A stretch of DNA of 64,000 nucleotides, from the NCBI GenBank assembly GCA_902574215.1, contig CACGMR010000001.1:85154-149153 (forward strand), read 5' to 3'. The notes under the pieces were generated by a model. The model was not told where the DNA came from and made no database searches. It saw only the letters and a program-made list of their open reading frames with translations. Position 1 is the first letter of the stretch. Each line of letters begins with the position of its first letter. Below, piece by piece: positions 29,420 through 39,116 of the stretch. Source of the stretch: an uncultured Pelagibacteraceae bacterium. GTDB lineage: Bacteria > Pseudomonadota > Alphaproteobacteria > Pelagibacterales > Pelagibacteraceae. The position numbers and the translations under genes were made by a program.

Positions 29420-30285
29420 TGAAAAAACTTTTAGGAATGATATTGATCAGTTTGTTATGTTTTAATTTTTCTATTGCAGATAACAATGAAGAGCTGAAGT
29501 TAATTGAAGATTATAAAGAAAAATTATTGGATAGTGGAAGTAAACGGGATTTAAAACAAGTTGAAAAAATTTGTTCTAAATACCAAGATGATAAAGCAAA
29601 AAATATAATTGCTGACAGTGAAATCTTGTCATTCCTTTGCTCTGGAGGTGTAAGTATGCTTATTACCAGCGAGTATAATGATATGTTATTAGATAAAAGC
29701 ATATCACATATTGATACGTGCAATGAATATAAGAAAATTCCAATAGAGGTGGGTGAGTACGACCAAATGAGTTTGAATACTCATATAGGTATAATGAATT
29801 ATTGTGAGACTGTTGAGTTAAGAGCAAATTTTAAGCAGGATGCGAAACATAATCTAATTAAAGATTTAGATTTAGAAAAACTTAACTTTAACTTCTTATC
29901 AAATAAATATTATTCATTATCCATACCTGAAAAGGACATTACTAAAAAAGCCTCTTGTTTTCTTAATCTTAAAGAAGAAAAAAGTTTAGACTACAAAGAT
30001 ATAAAGGAAAGATGTGGGGTTGAAAGCGTTACATATCAAGAGGAAAGTCCCGCAGGTTCAGAAGGTGAGCTTGCATCATATGAATTAATAAGTGAAAGTG
30101 ATTTAACACGTAATTGGATTGTAATATTAGATTACTTTTATGCAGATGCTAATGAAGATGGTTATATGGATTTAGTTATAAGATTTAAAAATGATGGTAG
30201 CTATTCTATGGCAGTTCAAACCATGACTACAGTTATAACATCTTTAAGTGCAAATAATTATAAAATACTTAATTATAATAAATAG
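29419..30285 (+). CDS. Secreted hypothetical protein (288 aa)
   Basis: Signal peptide MKKLLGMILISLLCFNFSIA; no family recognised. Confidence 0.6.
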   Translation: MKKLLGMILISLLCFNFSIADNNEELKLIEDYKEKLLDSGSKRDLKQVEKICSKYQDDKAKNIIADSEILSFLCSGGVSMLITSEYNDMLLDKSISHIDTCNEYKKIPIEVGEYDQMSLNTHIGIMNYCETVELRANFKQDAKHNLIKDLDLEKLNFNFLSNKYYSLSIPEKDITKKASCFLNLKEEKSLDYKDIKERCGVESVTYQEESPAGSEGELASYELISESDLTRNWIVILDYFYADANEDGYMDLVIRFKNDGSYSMAVQTMTTVITSLSANNYKILNYNK

Positions 30286-30311
30286 ATTTAAATATAGGAC
30301 TTTATGGGACA

Positions 30312-30330
30312 ACTAGTACCAGACTAGTAC
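30312..30330. repeat. Paired direct repeat ACTAGTAC-CAG-ACTAGTAC, island 2 right
   Basis: 11-bp spacing; 8-mers match 29185-29203. Confidence 0.9.
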
Positions 30331-30414
30331 CTAGGAAGATAAAATAAAAAAAATTTACTTATTCCTCTTGTTCAATTATAAATATTAGCATAAACACTCA
30401 TGAAATTCATTAAT

Positions 30415-30500
30415 GCCCTCGTGGTGAAATTGGTAGACACAAAGGACTTAAAATCCTTGCCGCTTGCGGAGTGCCAGTTCGAGTCTGGCCGAGGGCACCA
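30415..30500 (+). tRNA. tRNA-Leu(TAA), intact, CCA encoded
   Basis: Anticodon arm aagga-cttaaaa-tcctt; acceptor GCCCTCG/CGAGGGC; long variable arm; TTCGAGT. Confidence 0.95.
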
Positions 30501-30504
30501 TTAA

Positions 30505-31275
30505 ATGATAAAAGCATATATTGTTTCTTATCCAAGCTCACGTTCAAAAAAAATTATTAAAATTCTAAAAAAAAAAATTGAATTTACCACTTTAAAAAAA
30601 TCCAAGTTAATAATTGTTATAGGTGGAGATGGTTTTATGCTTCAAACACTAAAAAAACTTTATAAGCATAAAACTCCTTTTTATGGGATAAATTCTGGAG
30701 ACTATGGTTTTTTAATGAATAAATTTTCAAAAATAAATTTTTATAAAGATATTTTAAAATCAAAAAAAATATCCATATCCCCATTAGTAATGAAGGTTAT
30801 TAGTAGAAATAAAACAAAAAAAGAAGCCATAGCAATTAATGAAGTTTCAATTTTAAGACAGAGCAGGCAAGCTGCATCTTTATCAATTAAAGTTAATAAA
30901 AAGTACTTAATAAAAAAACTTAGAGGTGATGGTATGCTTGTTTCTACTCCAGCTGGTAGTACTGCTTATAATTTATCTGTTCATGGACCTATATTAAATT
31001 TAAATTCAAATAAATTAGTTGTTTCTCCAGTAAGTCCATTTCGGCCCAGAAGGTGGAATAGCAGGGTTATCAGTGATAAATCTTTAATAGAAATAAAAAA
31101 TTTAAATCCAAAAAAAAGGCCTATCATGTCAGTTGCTGATAATGTAGAGATTAAGAATTCTGAAAAAATAAAAATATCAGTAAATAAAAAAATAATTTTT
31201 GATATTTACTATTCTAAAAAAAACTCACTTGAAAAAAAAATTAAGATTGAACAAATCAGAAGAGAAATTAAATAA
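30505..31275 (+). CDS. nadK: NAD kinase
   Basis: VIGGDGFMLQTLK (GGDG), GDYGFLMN, LRGDGMLVSTPAGSTAYNLS. Confidence 0.93.
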   Translation: MIKAYIVSYPSSRSKKIIKILKKKIEFTTLKKSKLIIVIGGDGFMLQTLKKLYKHKTPFYGINSGDYGFLMNKFSKINFYKDILKSKKISISPLVMKVISRNKTKKEAIAINEVSILRQSRQAASLSIKVNKKYLIKKLRGDGMLVSTPAGSTAYNLSVHGPILNLNSNKLVVSPVSPFRPRRWNSRVISDKSLIEIKNLNPKKRPIMSVADNVEIKNSEKIKISVNKKIIFDIYYSKKNSLEKKIKIEQIRREIK

Positions 31276-31290
31276 AATTAAAGCAAAAGT

Positions 31291-31890
31291 ATGAATAAAA
31301 AAAAATTAATTTCTTTTGAAAATGAAATAGCAAAATTATTTAATGAAGCAAAAATAAGAGCACCAATACATCTTTATTCCAACAATGAGATATTTCTTAT
31401 TAAATTTTTTAAGAAAATTAAAAAAAATGATTGGGTTTTTTGTTCATGGAGATCCCACTATCAATGCCTATTAAAGGGCGTCCCTCCACAAGAATTAAAG
31501 AAAGAAATTATAGATGGAAAATCAATATCTTTATGCTTTTTAAAACAAAAAATATACTCATCAGCCATAGTTGGCGGAATATTACCAATAGCAGTTGGCA
31601 TGGCACTTTCTTTAAAAAGAAAAAAAACAAAAAATAAAGTTTATTGTTTTATTGGTGATATGACCTCAGAAACTGGAATTGCTCATGAGTGTATAAAATA
31701 CAGTATCAACAAAAACCTTCCAATTCATTTTATTGTAGAAGACAATGGCAAATCTGTTTGTACTAATACAAAAAATACTTGGTCATTAAAAAAATTAACT
31801 TACCAAAAAAAAAAAAATAAATTTATTACATATTATAGATATAAATTAAAATACCCACACGCAGGAGCGGGCAAGAGAGTACAATTTTAA
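31291..31890 (+). CDS. TPP-dependent dehydrogenase E1 alpha-like subunit (short)
   Basis: CSWRSHYQCLLKGV, GGILPIAVGMAL, GDMTSETGIAHECIKYS, VEDNGKSVCT; ends KYPHAGAGKRVQF. Confidence 0.75.
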   Translation: MNKKKLISFENEIAKLFNEAKIRAPIHLYSNNEIFLIKFFKKIKKNDWVFCSWRSHYQCLLKGVPPQELKKEIIDGKSISLCFLKQKIYSSAIVGGILPIAVGMALSLKRKKTKNKVYCFIGDMTSETGIAHECIKYSINKNLPIHFIVEDNGKSVCTNTKNTWSLKKLTYQKKKNKFITYYRYKLKYPHAGAGKRVQF

Positions 31891-32426
31891 TGAAATATTT
31901 TAAAGAACTTAAAAGGTCAATGGATTATCTTGGTAAAAAAAAAGATACTATTTTTATAGGACAAGCTGTAGTGGATCCAGGTACAGCAATGTCAAATACC
32001 CTTAAAGATGTAAAAAAAATAAAACTTTTAGAATTACCAGTCGCAGAGGAGATGCAGATGGGAATGTCATTAGGTTTGTCAATGGATAATAACGTGACAA
32101 TAAGTATTTTTCCACGTTGGAATTTTTTATTACTAGGGATCAATCAGTTAGTAAATCATATTGATAAATTTAAAGTTATGGCAGGAAATAGAATTAAACC
32201 AAAAATAATAATTAGAACTAGTATTGGTTCACAAAAACCTCTACATCCTCAATATCAGCATATAGGTGATTTTTCAAAATCCATTCAATTAATGTGTAAA
32301 AATTTGGAAGTAATTAAATTATCAGATCCTAGTAAAATTTTTAATTCTTATAAAAAAGCTTATGAAAGAAAAGATGGAAAAAGTACAATTCTTGTAGAAT
32401 ATGGAGACTACTATAATTCCAAATAA
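31890..32426 (+). CDS. E1 beta-like / transketolase Pyr-domain subunit
   Basis: MKYFKELKRSMDYL, FIGQAV, ELPVAEEMQMGMSLGLSMD, next to the E1 alpha-like gene. Confidence 0.7.
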   Translation: MKYFKELKRSMDYLGKKKDTIFIGQAVVDPGTAMSNTLKDVKKIKLLELPVAEEMQMGMSLGLSMDNNVTISIFPRWNFLLLGINQLVNHIDKFKVMAGNRIKPKIIIRTSIGSQKPLHPQYQHIGDFSKSIQLMCKNLEVIKLSDPSKIFNSYKKAYERKDGKSTILVEYGDYYNSK

Positions 32427-32479
32427 TAAAAGTTTGACTTAAACATGTAATTGTTATTTATCTGAGAAAAGTTGATCAA

Positions 32480-33415
32480 ATGAAAAAAATTTTAATTACA
32501 GGTGGCGCGGGTTATATTGGTTCATATTTGAGCACCATGTTAGTTGAATTAGGTCATCAAGTGACAGTTATCGATCTGTTAAAATATTCAACAACATCAT
32601 TAAATCATCTTTTTAAATATTCAAATTTTAATTTTATTAAGGGTGATGTTAAAAATTTAAATTTGTTAAAAAAACATGTTGTAAAAAATGAATTCATTAT
32701 ACCATTAGCTGCTTATGTAGGTGCTCCATTGTGCGAAAAAAATAAAAAAGATACAAAAAAAGTAAATTTAGATAATATTAAAAGTATTATAAAAATGTTA
32801 AAAAAAAATCAAAAAATAATATACCCAACAACAAATTCTGGTTATGGAATTGGTGAAAAAAATAAATTTTGTGATGAAAATTCAAAGTTAACACCAATTT
32901 CATTATATGGGAGAACAAAAGTTGACGCAGAAAAAGAAGTTATGAAATTTGAAAATGCAATAAGTTTTAGGTTGGCTACAATATTTGGGTATTCTTATAG
33001 AATGAGAACTGATTTGATAGTAAATAACTTTGTCTTAACTGCAGTTAAAAAAAATAAATTAAGTATATTTGAACCACATTTTAGACGAAATTTTATACAT
33101 ATAGAAGATGTTTGTAATGCTTTTATATTTTCAATAAATAATTTTAAAAAATTAAGAGGAAAAGTGTTTAATTTAGGATTATCAACTGCAAATATAACAA
33201 AAATTCAATTGGCCAAAAAAATCCAAAAAAAGAAAAAAGATTTAAAAATTAAAATTTTTAAAAACAGAAAAGATCCAGACCAAAGAGACTATTTTGTAAG
33301 CAATAAGAAAATTGAAAAACATGGTTTCAAAGCAACTTTTGGTTTAGATAGGGGTATTGACGAGTTGTTAAATATTTTTAATAATTCAAAAGTTGACTAT
33401 AAAAATAATTATTAA
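32480..33415 (+). CDS. NAD-dependent epimerase/dehydratase (extended SDR)
   Basis: ITGGAGYIGSYL, YGRTKVDAEK. Confidence 0.85.
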   Translation: MKKILITGGAGYIGSYLSTMLVELGHQVTVIDLLKYSTTSLNHLFKYSNFNFIKGDVKNLNLLKKHVVKNEFIIPLAAYVGAPLCEKNKKDTKKVNLDNIKSIIKMLKKNQKIIYPTTNSGYGIGEKNKFCDENSKLTPISLYGRTKVDAEKEVMKFENAISFRLATIFGYSYRMRTDLIVNNFVLTAVKKNKLSIFEPHFRRNFIHIEDVCNAFIFSINNFKKLRGKVFNLGLSTANITKIQLAKKIQKKKKDLKIKIFKNRKDPDQRDYFVSNKKIEKHGFKATFGLDRGIDELLNIFNNSKVDYKNNY

Positions 33416-33429
33416 TTTTAAAAATAATT

Positions 33430-34725
33430 ATGAAAATACCTAGAGGCAAACTTTATATCTCTTTTAAGCAGCTATTAGTTTCATTTTTCAAAGTATTATT
33501 TAATATTGATCAAGATAAAAATTTTAAAGTTAACAAATTTAATGATCTAGTTAAAAATTATTATTCTAGGAATTTTTGTTATTCTTTTTCAACAGCAAGA
33601 GTGTCACTTTATTGTTATCTTAAATCATTGGATTTAAATGAAGGCGATGAGGTATTAATGACGCCAATTCAAATACCAGATTTTATAAATGTAGTTAATT
33701 CATTGAATTTAAAGCCAGTTTTTTTAAATATAAATGAAGATGATCATTCCATAAATAAAGAGGATTTAATTAATCAGACTAACAATAAAACAAAAGTTAT
33801 TATAATTACTCACTATCATGGCGTGTTAGGAGATATGAAAAATATTAAAAAATTTTGTGATGATAATTCTATAATTCTAATAGAAGATATTTCTCATGCT
33901 TATGGGTCGGTATTTGATAATAAATTAGCAGGCACTTTTGGTCATGCAGCTATAGGGTCCTTGTCACCAGGAAAAATTGTAACCTCTATAGGTGGTGGTT
34001 TTTTAATTTTTGATAACAATATTATTAATTCAAAAATCAAAACATTTTATGAAAATAATCTTGAAAAACCAAAGAAGAAATTATTGTTTAAAATAATTTT
34101 TTTTCAATTAATGGTAAAAGTTGTTACATCAAAGATTTTTTTCGGTAATTTTTTTTATTATATATTTTTATTATTACCAAAGGTGAAAAAGGAAAATAAT
34201 TTTAAAAATAAAACATACTTAAATAATAAGATAGAAACAATTTATGCAAATCCTGTAATTATTAGAGAATTACCAAAATATTTTTTTTATTATTTCTTAG
34301 ATTTTCAAGCTGAAATTGCAATAAGCACATTTAATAGAAATTTAAAATCAGGAATTAAAAAAAGACAAAATTTTGTTAAAAAAGTTATAGAAAATTTATC
34401 TGATGGATCCAAATTTCTAATACCAAAAACTATTTTCTCATTTGAGAATTGGGCTTTTTGGCATTTTCCCATAGTCCTTAAAAATGATGATGTAAATAAA
34501 TGTAAAAATTATTTTTTAAAAAATAGTATTGATATTGTTGGTTACGGAATGATTAATTGCAATAAGGAAAAAGCTTTTGAACGCTTTAAAAGACAAAATC
34601 TTATAGTTGCTGAAAAAATTTATGAAAATACACTTTTTTTACCCATACATGACAGTTTTGGAGATGAAGAAGCAATAAAAATCTCTAAAGTTCTTAATTC
34701 ATATGTTAGAGATACAACAAGATGA
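33430..34725 (+). CDS. DegT/DnrJ/EryC1-family aminotransferase-like
   Basis: IIITHYHGVLGDM, LIEDISHAYGS, SLSPGKIVTSIGGG retaining the PLP-Lys position. Confidence 0.75.
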   Translation: MKIPRGKLYISFKQLLVSFFKVLFNIDQDKNFKVNKFNDLVKNYYSRNFCYSFSTARVSLYCYLKSLDLNEGDEVLMTPIQIPDFINVVNSLNLKPVFLNINEDDHSINKEDLINQTNNKTKVIIITHYHGVLGDMKNIKKFCDDNSIILIEDISHAYGSVFDNKLAGTFGHAAIGSLSPGKIVTSIGGGFLIFDNNIINSKIKTFYENNLEKPKKKLLFKIIFFQLMVKVVTSKIFFGNFFYYIFLLLPKVKKENNFKNKTYLNNKIETIYANPVIIRELPKYFFYYFLDFQAEIAISTFNRNLKSGIKKRQNFVKKVIENLSDGSKFLIPKTIFSFENWAFWHFPIVLKNDDVNKCKNYFLKNSIDIVGYGMINCNKEKAFERFKRQNLIVAEKIYENTLFLPIHDSFGDEEAIKISKVLNSYVRDTTR

Positions 34726-35516
34726 AATATAAAAATTTTTTAATTACTGGAGCTGCTAGTGGACTAGGAAAATGCATGACTCAACAATTGCTTGATGCTG
34801 GCAAAAAAGTAATTGCACTCGATATAAATGATTTAAATATTGAGGAATTTAATCAAAATGAAAATTTAAAATTTATTAAATTTGATTTAAAAAATTATTC
34901 TGAAATAGATAATATAATTGATAACTTAAATGATATTAAAAATGTAGATTGTCTTGTAAATTCTGCTGGTTATGAGGCTGCAGGTTTTATTGACGAACTT
35001 CCAATAGATGAAATAATAAGAAATTTTAACGTTAATACAATTGCTCCTATCAAACTGTCACAAAAATTATTACCGATACTAAAAAAAAATCAAGGATGTA
35101 TTGTTAATCTTATTTCGGCAATGGCGACTATCGCTGTACCAGGTAGATTGCCATATTGTATGAGTAAATCAGCCTTACAGATGTTCTCAAATATATTAAG
35201 ATGTGAATACAAATATCATAATATCAATGTATTAACCGTGTACCCTGAAGTCATGGAAACACCTTTTTGGCAAAAAATTGTATATTTTGGAAGAATTAAA
35301 TCAGAGGCAATAAACGATCCTAGAAAAAAAAGAGATCCAAACATAGTTGCAACTGAAGTAATTAAATCAATTTCAAAACAAAAAAGTTTTTTTTGGCGTT
35401 TCTCTTTTACAAATTATTTTGCAATTTTTTACACAATTTTTACACAAATTGGAGATAAAATTGTAGATGTTATATGTAAAATAAAGGACTCAAACATTAC
35501 TCCAAAAAATCATTAA
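34722..35516 (+). CDS. Short-chain dehydrogenase/reductase
   Basis: ITGAASGLGKCM, NSAGYEAAG, YCMSKSALQM. Confidence 0.88.
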   Translation: MKYKNFLITGAASGLGKCMTQQLLDAGKKVIALDINDLNIEEFNQNENLKFIKFDLKNYSEIDNIIDNLNDIKNVDCLVNSAGYEAAGFIDELPIDEIIRNFNVNTIAPIKLSQKLLPILKKNQGCIVNLISAMATIAVPGRLPYCMSKSALQMFSNILRCEYKYHNINVLTVYPEVMETPFWQKIVYFGRIKSEAINDPRKKRDPNIVATEVIKSISKQKSFFWRFSFTNYFAIFYTIFTQIGDKIVDVICKIKDSNITPKNH

Positions 35517-36475
35517 TGAATTTTACCAAAACCCCTTATCGAATATCTTTTTTTGGTGGTGGTTCTGATTTTCCTGAATGGTATTTAAAGAATGGTGGTG
35601 GTGAAGTAATTTCAACTACAATCAATAAATATGTTTATATTACAGTTAGAGAACTTCCTGCCTTTTTTAAGCATAAATATAGAATTGTTTATTCTAAAAT
35701 TGAAGAAGTAAAAAAATTATCAGACATAAAACATTCAGTAGTTAGAGAGTGTCTAAAGAGATCGGGTTTAAAATGTGGTCTAGAAATACATTATGATGGT
35801 GATATGCCATCAAAAGCTGGCATGGGATCTAGCTCCTCTTTTACGGTTGGATTAATAAAAGCTATTAATGATTTTAAAAATGTAAAACTTTCAAAAGAAA
35901 AACTTGCATCGAAGAGTATTGACTTAGAAAGAAAAATCTTAAATGAGTGCGGAGGTTATCAGGATCAAATAGCAGCCACATACAGGGGTTTTAACAATAT
36001 TATTTTCAAAGATAATGGAAAAATATTAGTAAAACCAATGATTAAGGATAAAAAACAAATTAGAAAATTCAATAATAATCTAGTGTTAGTTTATACAGGA
36101 ATAACTAGAAACGCTCATTTAATTTCTAAAAATTATGTCCAAAAATTAAATAAAAGTAAAAAAAAAAATATTTATGAAATATTAAGTCACACTAAAGAAG
36201 CAAAAAAACTGTTTAAGTCTAATAATTTTGATGAAGTTGGTTTATTGTTAAATGAAACATGGAAAATTAAAAAGGGAATATCTAATCAAATTTCAAATAA
36301 AAAGATAGATGACATATACAATTTATCATTAAAAAATGGTGCTCTGGGTGGTAAATTACTTGGAGCTGGGGCAGGTGGTTTTATTGTTTTTTATGCTAAG
36401 AGTGAAAATAAAAAAAAATTATTAAAATTCTATAAAAATAAAAAAATACAAACAATAGATTTTAAATTTGAGTGA
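35516..36475 (+). CDS. hddA: GHMP kinase, D-glycero-D-manno-heptose 7-phosphate kinase-like
   Basis: TPYRISFFGGGSDFPEWY, PSKAGMGSSSSFTVGLI, GGYQDQIAATYRGFN. Confidence 0.82.
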   Translation: MNFTKTPYRISFFGGGSDFPEWYLKNGGGEVISTTINKYVYITVRELPAFFKHKYRIVYSKIEEVKKLSDIKHSVVRECLKRSGLKCGLEIHYDGDMPSKAGMGSSSSFTVGLIKAINDFKNVKLSKEKLASKSIDLERKILNECGGYQDQIAATYRGFNNIIFKDNGKILVKPMIKDKKQIRKFNNNLVLVYTGITRNAHLISKNYVQKLNKSKKKNIYEILSHTKEAKKLFKSNNFDEVGLLLNETWKIKKGISNQISNKKIDDIYNLSLKNGALGGKLLGAGAGGFIVFYAKSENKKKLLKFYKNKKIQTIDFKFE

Positions 36476-38433
36476 TGCATATTTTTTTACCTTTTTTTCA
36501 AAGACTAAAAAATATCAAAAACAGTGAATTGTTTTATATATTTATTTTTTTTTCAACATTATTTTTAATTTTTATAACAAATAATATTTTTAGAGATAGT
36601 AATATTTATGGATCTGATATTTTTTATCAACAGACCTCATCTAAAACTGCAATATTTTATATATTTTTATATTATTTAATTTTTAATATTTTTTTTTTTC
36701 TTAAACAAAAATTTTTATTAATTGAGAAGAAATCTATTTTTATATGGATATTTTTTTTAATAATTTTATACAAAATTTATCTTTATAGATTTCCATTTGA
36801 TTTTGGACCACTGGATATACATGTTGAACAATATTTTCTTAAAGGTGAATTTAATTATTATAAATCAATTTTTTATTTTATTTATTATTTAGAATTATTA
36901 TTTGATAATTCAAAATACTTATTTGCAAAAATTCAAGTATTATTTAGTTTAATTGCAATAATAATAATTAATTACATTTCCCAAAAATATAACAAACCTT
37001 CTGATTTTAAATCTTATTTTACCATTATATTGTTAATTCTTTATATGCCTTGGAACATGGTTGAAACTATGATTGGTCCAGATGTTTTGTTTAATTTAAT
37101 TTTTTATACCTCTATCTATTTAATATTAAATCTTAAAAACGAAAACTACTTAGTAAATACAATAATATTAAATTTATTATTTGCTTTGGGTTGTTTTACT
37201 AAAGATACCTTTTTTTATATTTCATTAATTTTAATTTTTTTTATCTTATTTACCGAATTTAAGCGTAAATTTATCATATCTATAATTCTATTAATAAATA
37301 TTTTTATATTCTCAAATTTTGTAACAAAAATTAATCAAGAAAAATATAACGTGAATTCATTTTATAAAAATCAAGTTCTTTTATTAAAATTAATGTCTTA
37401 TGGGTATTTTAATGAAGCTTTGAAAGTTACATATGTAGATAACTTAAGTGATGAAGCTAGAATTTTCCATTATGATATAGAAAAACTTTATCATTCTACT
37501 ATTACACCACACAAAAGAGAGCCATTTGTAAATCATAAACTTCCAAAATTTTGGATTAATATCAGGCCAGATTTTGAAAATATAACTAGAAAAGGTGTAG
37601 TTACTAGACCTAATGCAAATTTAGAGAAAATTAGCAAAGAAATTAATCAACAATTATTATTTAAAAAAAATCAGGGTTCTGAATTTTTAACTCAAAAAGA
37701 AATTGAAGAGATGTTTAGATTTTCTTCAGAAAAATTAGATAATAAGCAAGACAAAGAGATGCTTAAATATATAAAAGATATTTTAATATTTGAGTATATT
37801 AATACTAAAACTTGCAGCAATAATATTAACCAGACACCAATAACCTGCATTGAAAAAATAATACAAACATTTGATAAAAAATTTATTACAGACCGTTCTG
37901 ATGATTGGTATTATAAAAGAATTGCTTTAAATCAATCAGTAAAATTCGACCAAACAGAAAAAAAATATACTTCTCATGAATATATTAACACTCTTCCAGA
38001 AATCCTCTTACAAAAACCATTTTTGTATATTTCTCAAAGTATATTAAGTTTTTTTGGTAATACTGGTTATGTACCTACGCCAACTGCTATGGGTAAAGCA
38101 AATAGTTTTTTTAATGATAATAATATTCCAAAATTTTTAACTAGAGAATTTCAAAAAATTTTTATTTTAATTATAAATTATTGGTATTTATTTTGCTTAT
38201 TTTCTTTTATACATGCTGTTTTCTTTTTAAAAGAAAGAGATTTAAAATCAAAAAATATCTTATTTTCAATTTTGCCTTTATATTTTGGATTATTTCTATC
38301 CTTTTTTTCTATGGGTGAAGTTGTAAGACAAATGTTACTTGTAATTCCGTTTATATTTTATAACTTTTTAGTTGTGATTAATTTTATATTTAAAAGAATT
38401 AATTACTTACTTTTTGGCCAAATAAAAATTTGA
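36475..38433 (+). CDS. Multi-TM membrane protein, possible GT-C glycosyltransferase-like
   Basis: Many TM helices with acidic residues in early loop (PFDFGPLDIHVEQYF). Confidence 0.5.
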   Translation: MHIFLPFFQRLKNIKNSELFYIFIFFSTLFLIFITNNIFRDSNIYGSDIFYQQTSSKTAIFYIFLYYLIFNIFFFLKQKFLLIEKKSIFIWIFFLIILYKIYLYRFPFDFGPLDIHVEQYFLKGEFNYYKSIFYFIYYLELLFDNSKYLFAKIQVLFSLIAIIIINYISQKYNKPSDFKSYFTIILLILYMPWNMVETMIGPDVLFNLIFYTSIYLILNLKNENYLVNTIILNLLFALGCFTKDTFFYISLILIFFILFTEFKRKFIISIILLINIFIFSNFVTKINQEKYNVNSFYKNQVLLLKLMSYGYFNEALKVTYVDNLSDEARIFHYDIEKLYHSTITPHKREPFVNHKLPKFWINIRPDFENITRKGVVTRPNANLEKISKEINQQLLFKKNQGSEFLTQKEIEEMFRFSSEKLDNKQDKEMLKYIKDILIFEYINTKTCSNNINQTPITCIEKIIQTFDKKFITDRSDDWYYKRIALNQSVKFDQTEKKYTSHEYINTLPEILLQKPFLYISQSILSFFGNTGYVPTPTAMGKANSFFNDNNIPKFLTREFQKIFILIINYWYLFCLFSFIHAVFFLKERDLKSKNILFSILPLYFGLFLSFFSMGEVVRQMLLVIPFIFYNFLVVINFIFKRINYLLFGQIKI

Positions 38434-39116
38434 GATACAACCTGATATAAATAAGCCGAACCCCATCTTATTATTTGTAATTTTCTTTCCCCACCTATTC
38501 TAGGGGGCTCGATTGATGGTATTTCAGATATTTTTAGTTTTGATCTTGCTGCCCTTATCGACATTAATGGTTCCCAACTTATTTTTGTAAAGAAGATCTT
38601 TTCAGGATTTTTATAGCCATTTTCGTCTAAGAGATCTAAATCTATAATAATTTTTTTTTTGAAAGCCCTATAAATTGTCATTGCATCAGTAAAATTTTTT
38701 CCATGTATAAAATTTATAATAAATGTAAAGAACCAATTCCCAAAAGCAGTAATAATATCATCATCCTCGCTTTTTATATTTCCTAAATATCTTGAAGCAA
38801 TTACTAAATCATTTCCTTTTTCTATTTCATTAAGTATTTTAGGGATATCTTCTGGAATGCAATTTCCGTCAGGGCTGAATGTTAGCACTATATCTCCTTT
38901 AATTAAATTAAAAGATTCAAAATATGCACTTCTTAATCCTTTTTCCTTTTGTATATATAATTCATAATTATTTTTTTTTACCCACTCTATAGTTCCATCT
39001 GTTGAACCACCGTCAACAAAAAGAATTTGATCAAATTGCTGTTTATCTATTCTAGAGAATATTTGAGTTATTCCCTCAATCTCATTTAAACACAAAACTA
39101 ACAATGTTTTTTTCAT
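38403..39116 (-). CDS. Glycosyltransferase family 2
   Basis: LFVDGGSTDGTIEWVKK, DIVLTFSPDGNCIPEDIP, ASRYLG. Confidence 0.88.
   Translation of the reverse strand: MKKTLLVLCLNEIEGITQIFSRIDKQQFDQILFVDGGSTDGTIEWVKKNNYELYIQKEKGLRSAYFESFNLIKGDIVLTFSPDGNCIPEDIPKILNEIEKGNDLVIASRYLGNIKSEDDDIITAFGNWFFTFIINFIHGKNFTDAMTIYRAFKKKIIIDLDLLDENGYKNPEKIFFTKISWEPLMSIRAARSKLKISEIPSIEPPRIGGERKLQIIRWGSAYLYQVVSQIFIWPKSK

Larger units (their letters stand above)
29020..30414. mobile_element. tRNA-Leu-anchored mini-island 2 (no integrase seen)
   Basis: Bounded by truncated and intact tRNA-Leu; paired ACTAGTAC repeats near each end; only two complete ORFs inside. Confidence 0.8.

Noticed and set aside
17476-30414. 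Possible prophage or conjugative element
   Set aside because: No capsid, terminase, portal, relaxase, T4SS, integrase or transposase signatures in any ORF.
31431-31637. 68-aa plus-strand ORF inside the E1 alpha-like gene
   Set aside because: Out-of-frame overlap with a recognisable TPP enzyme.
31805-31825. Long A-run in the E1 alpha-like gene suggesting a frameshift
   Set aside because: The frame continues to a canonical E1 alpha-like end (YPHAGAGKRVQF) and overlaps the beta-subunit start, so the gene looks intact.
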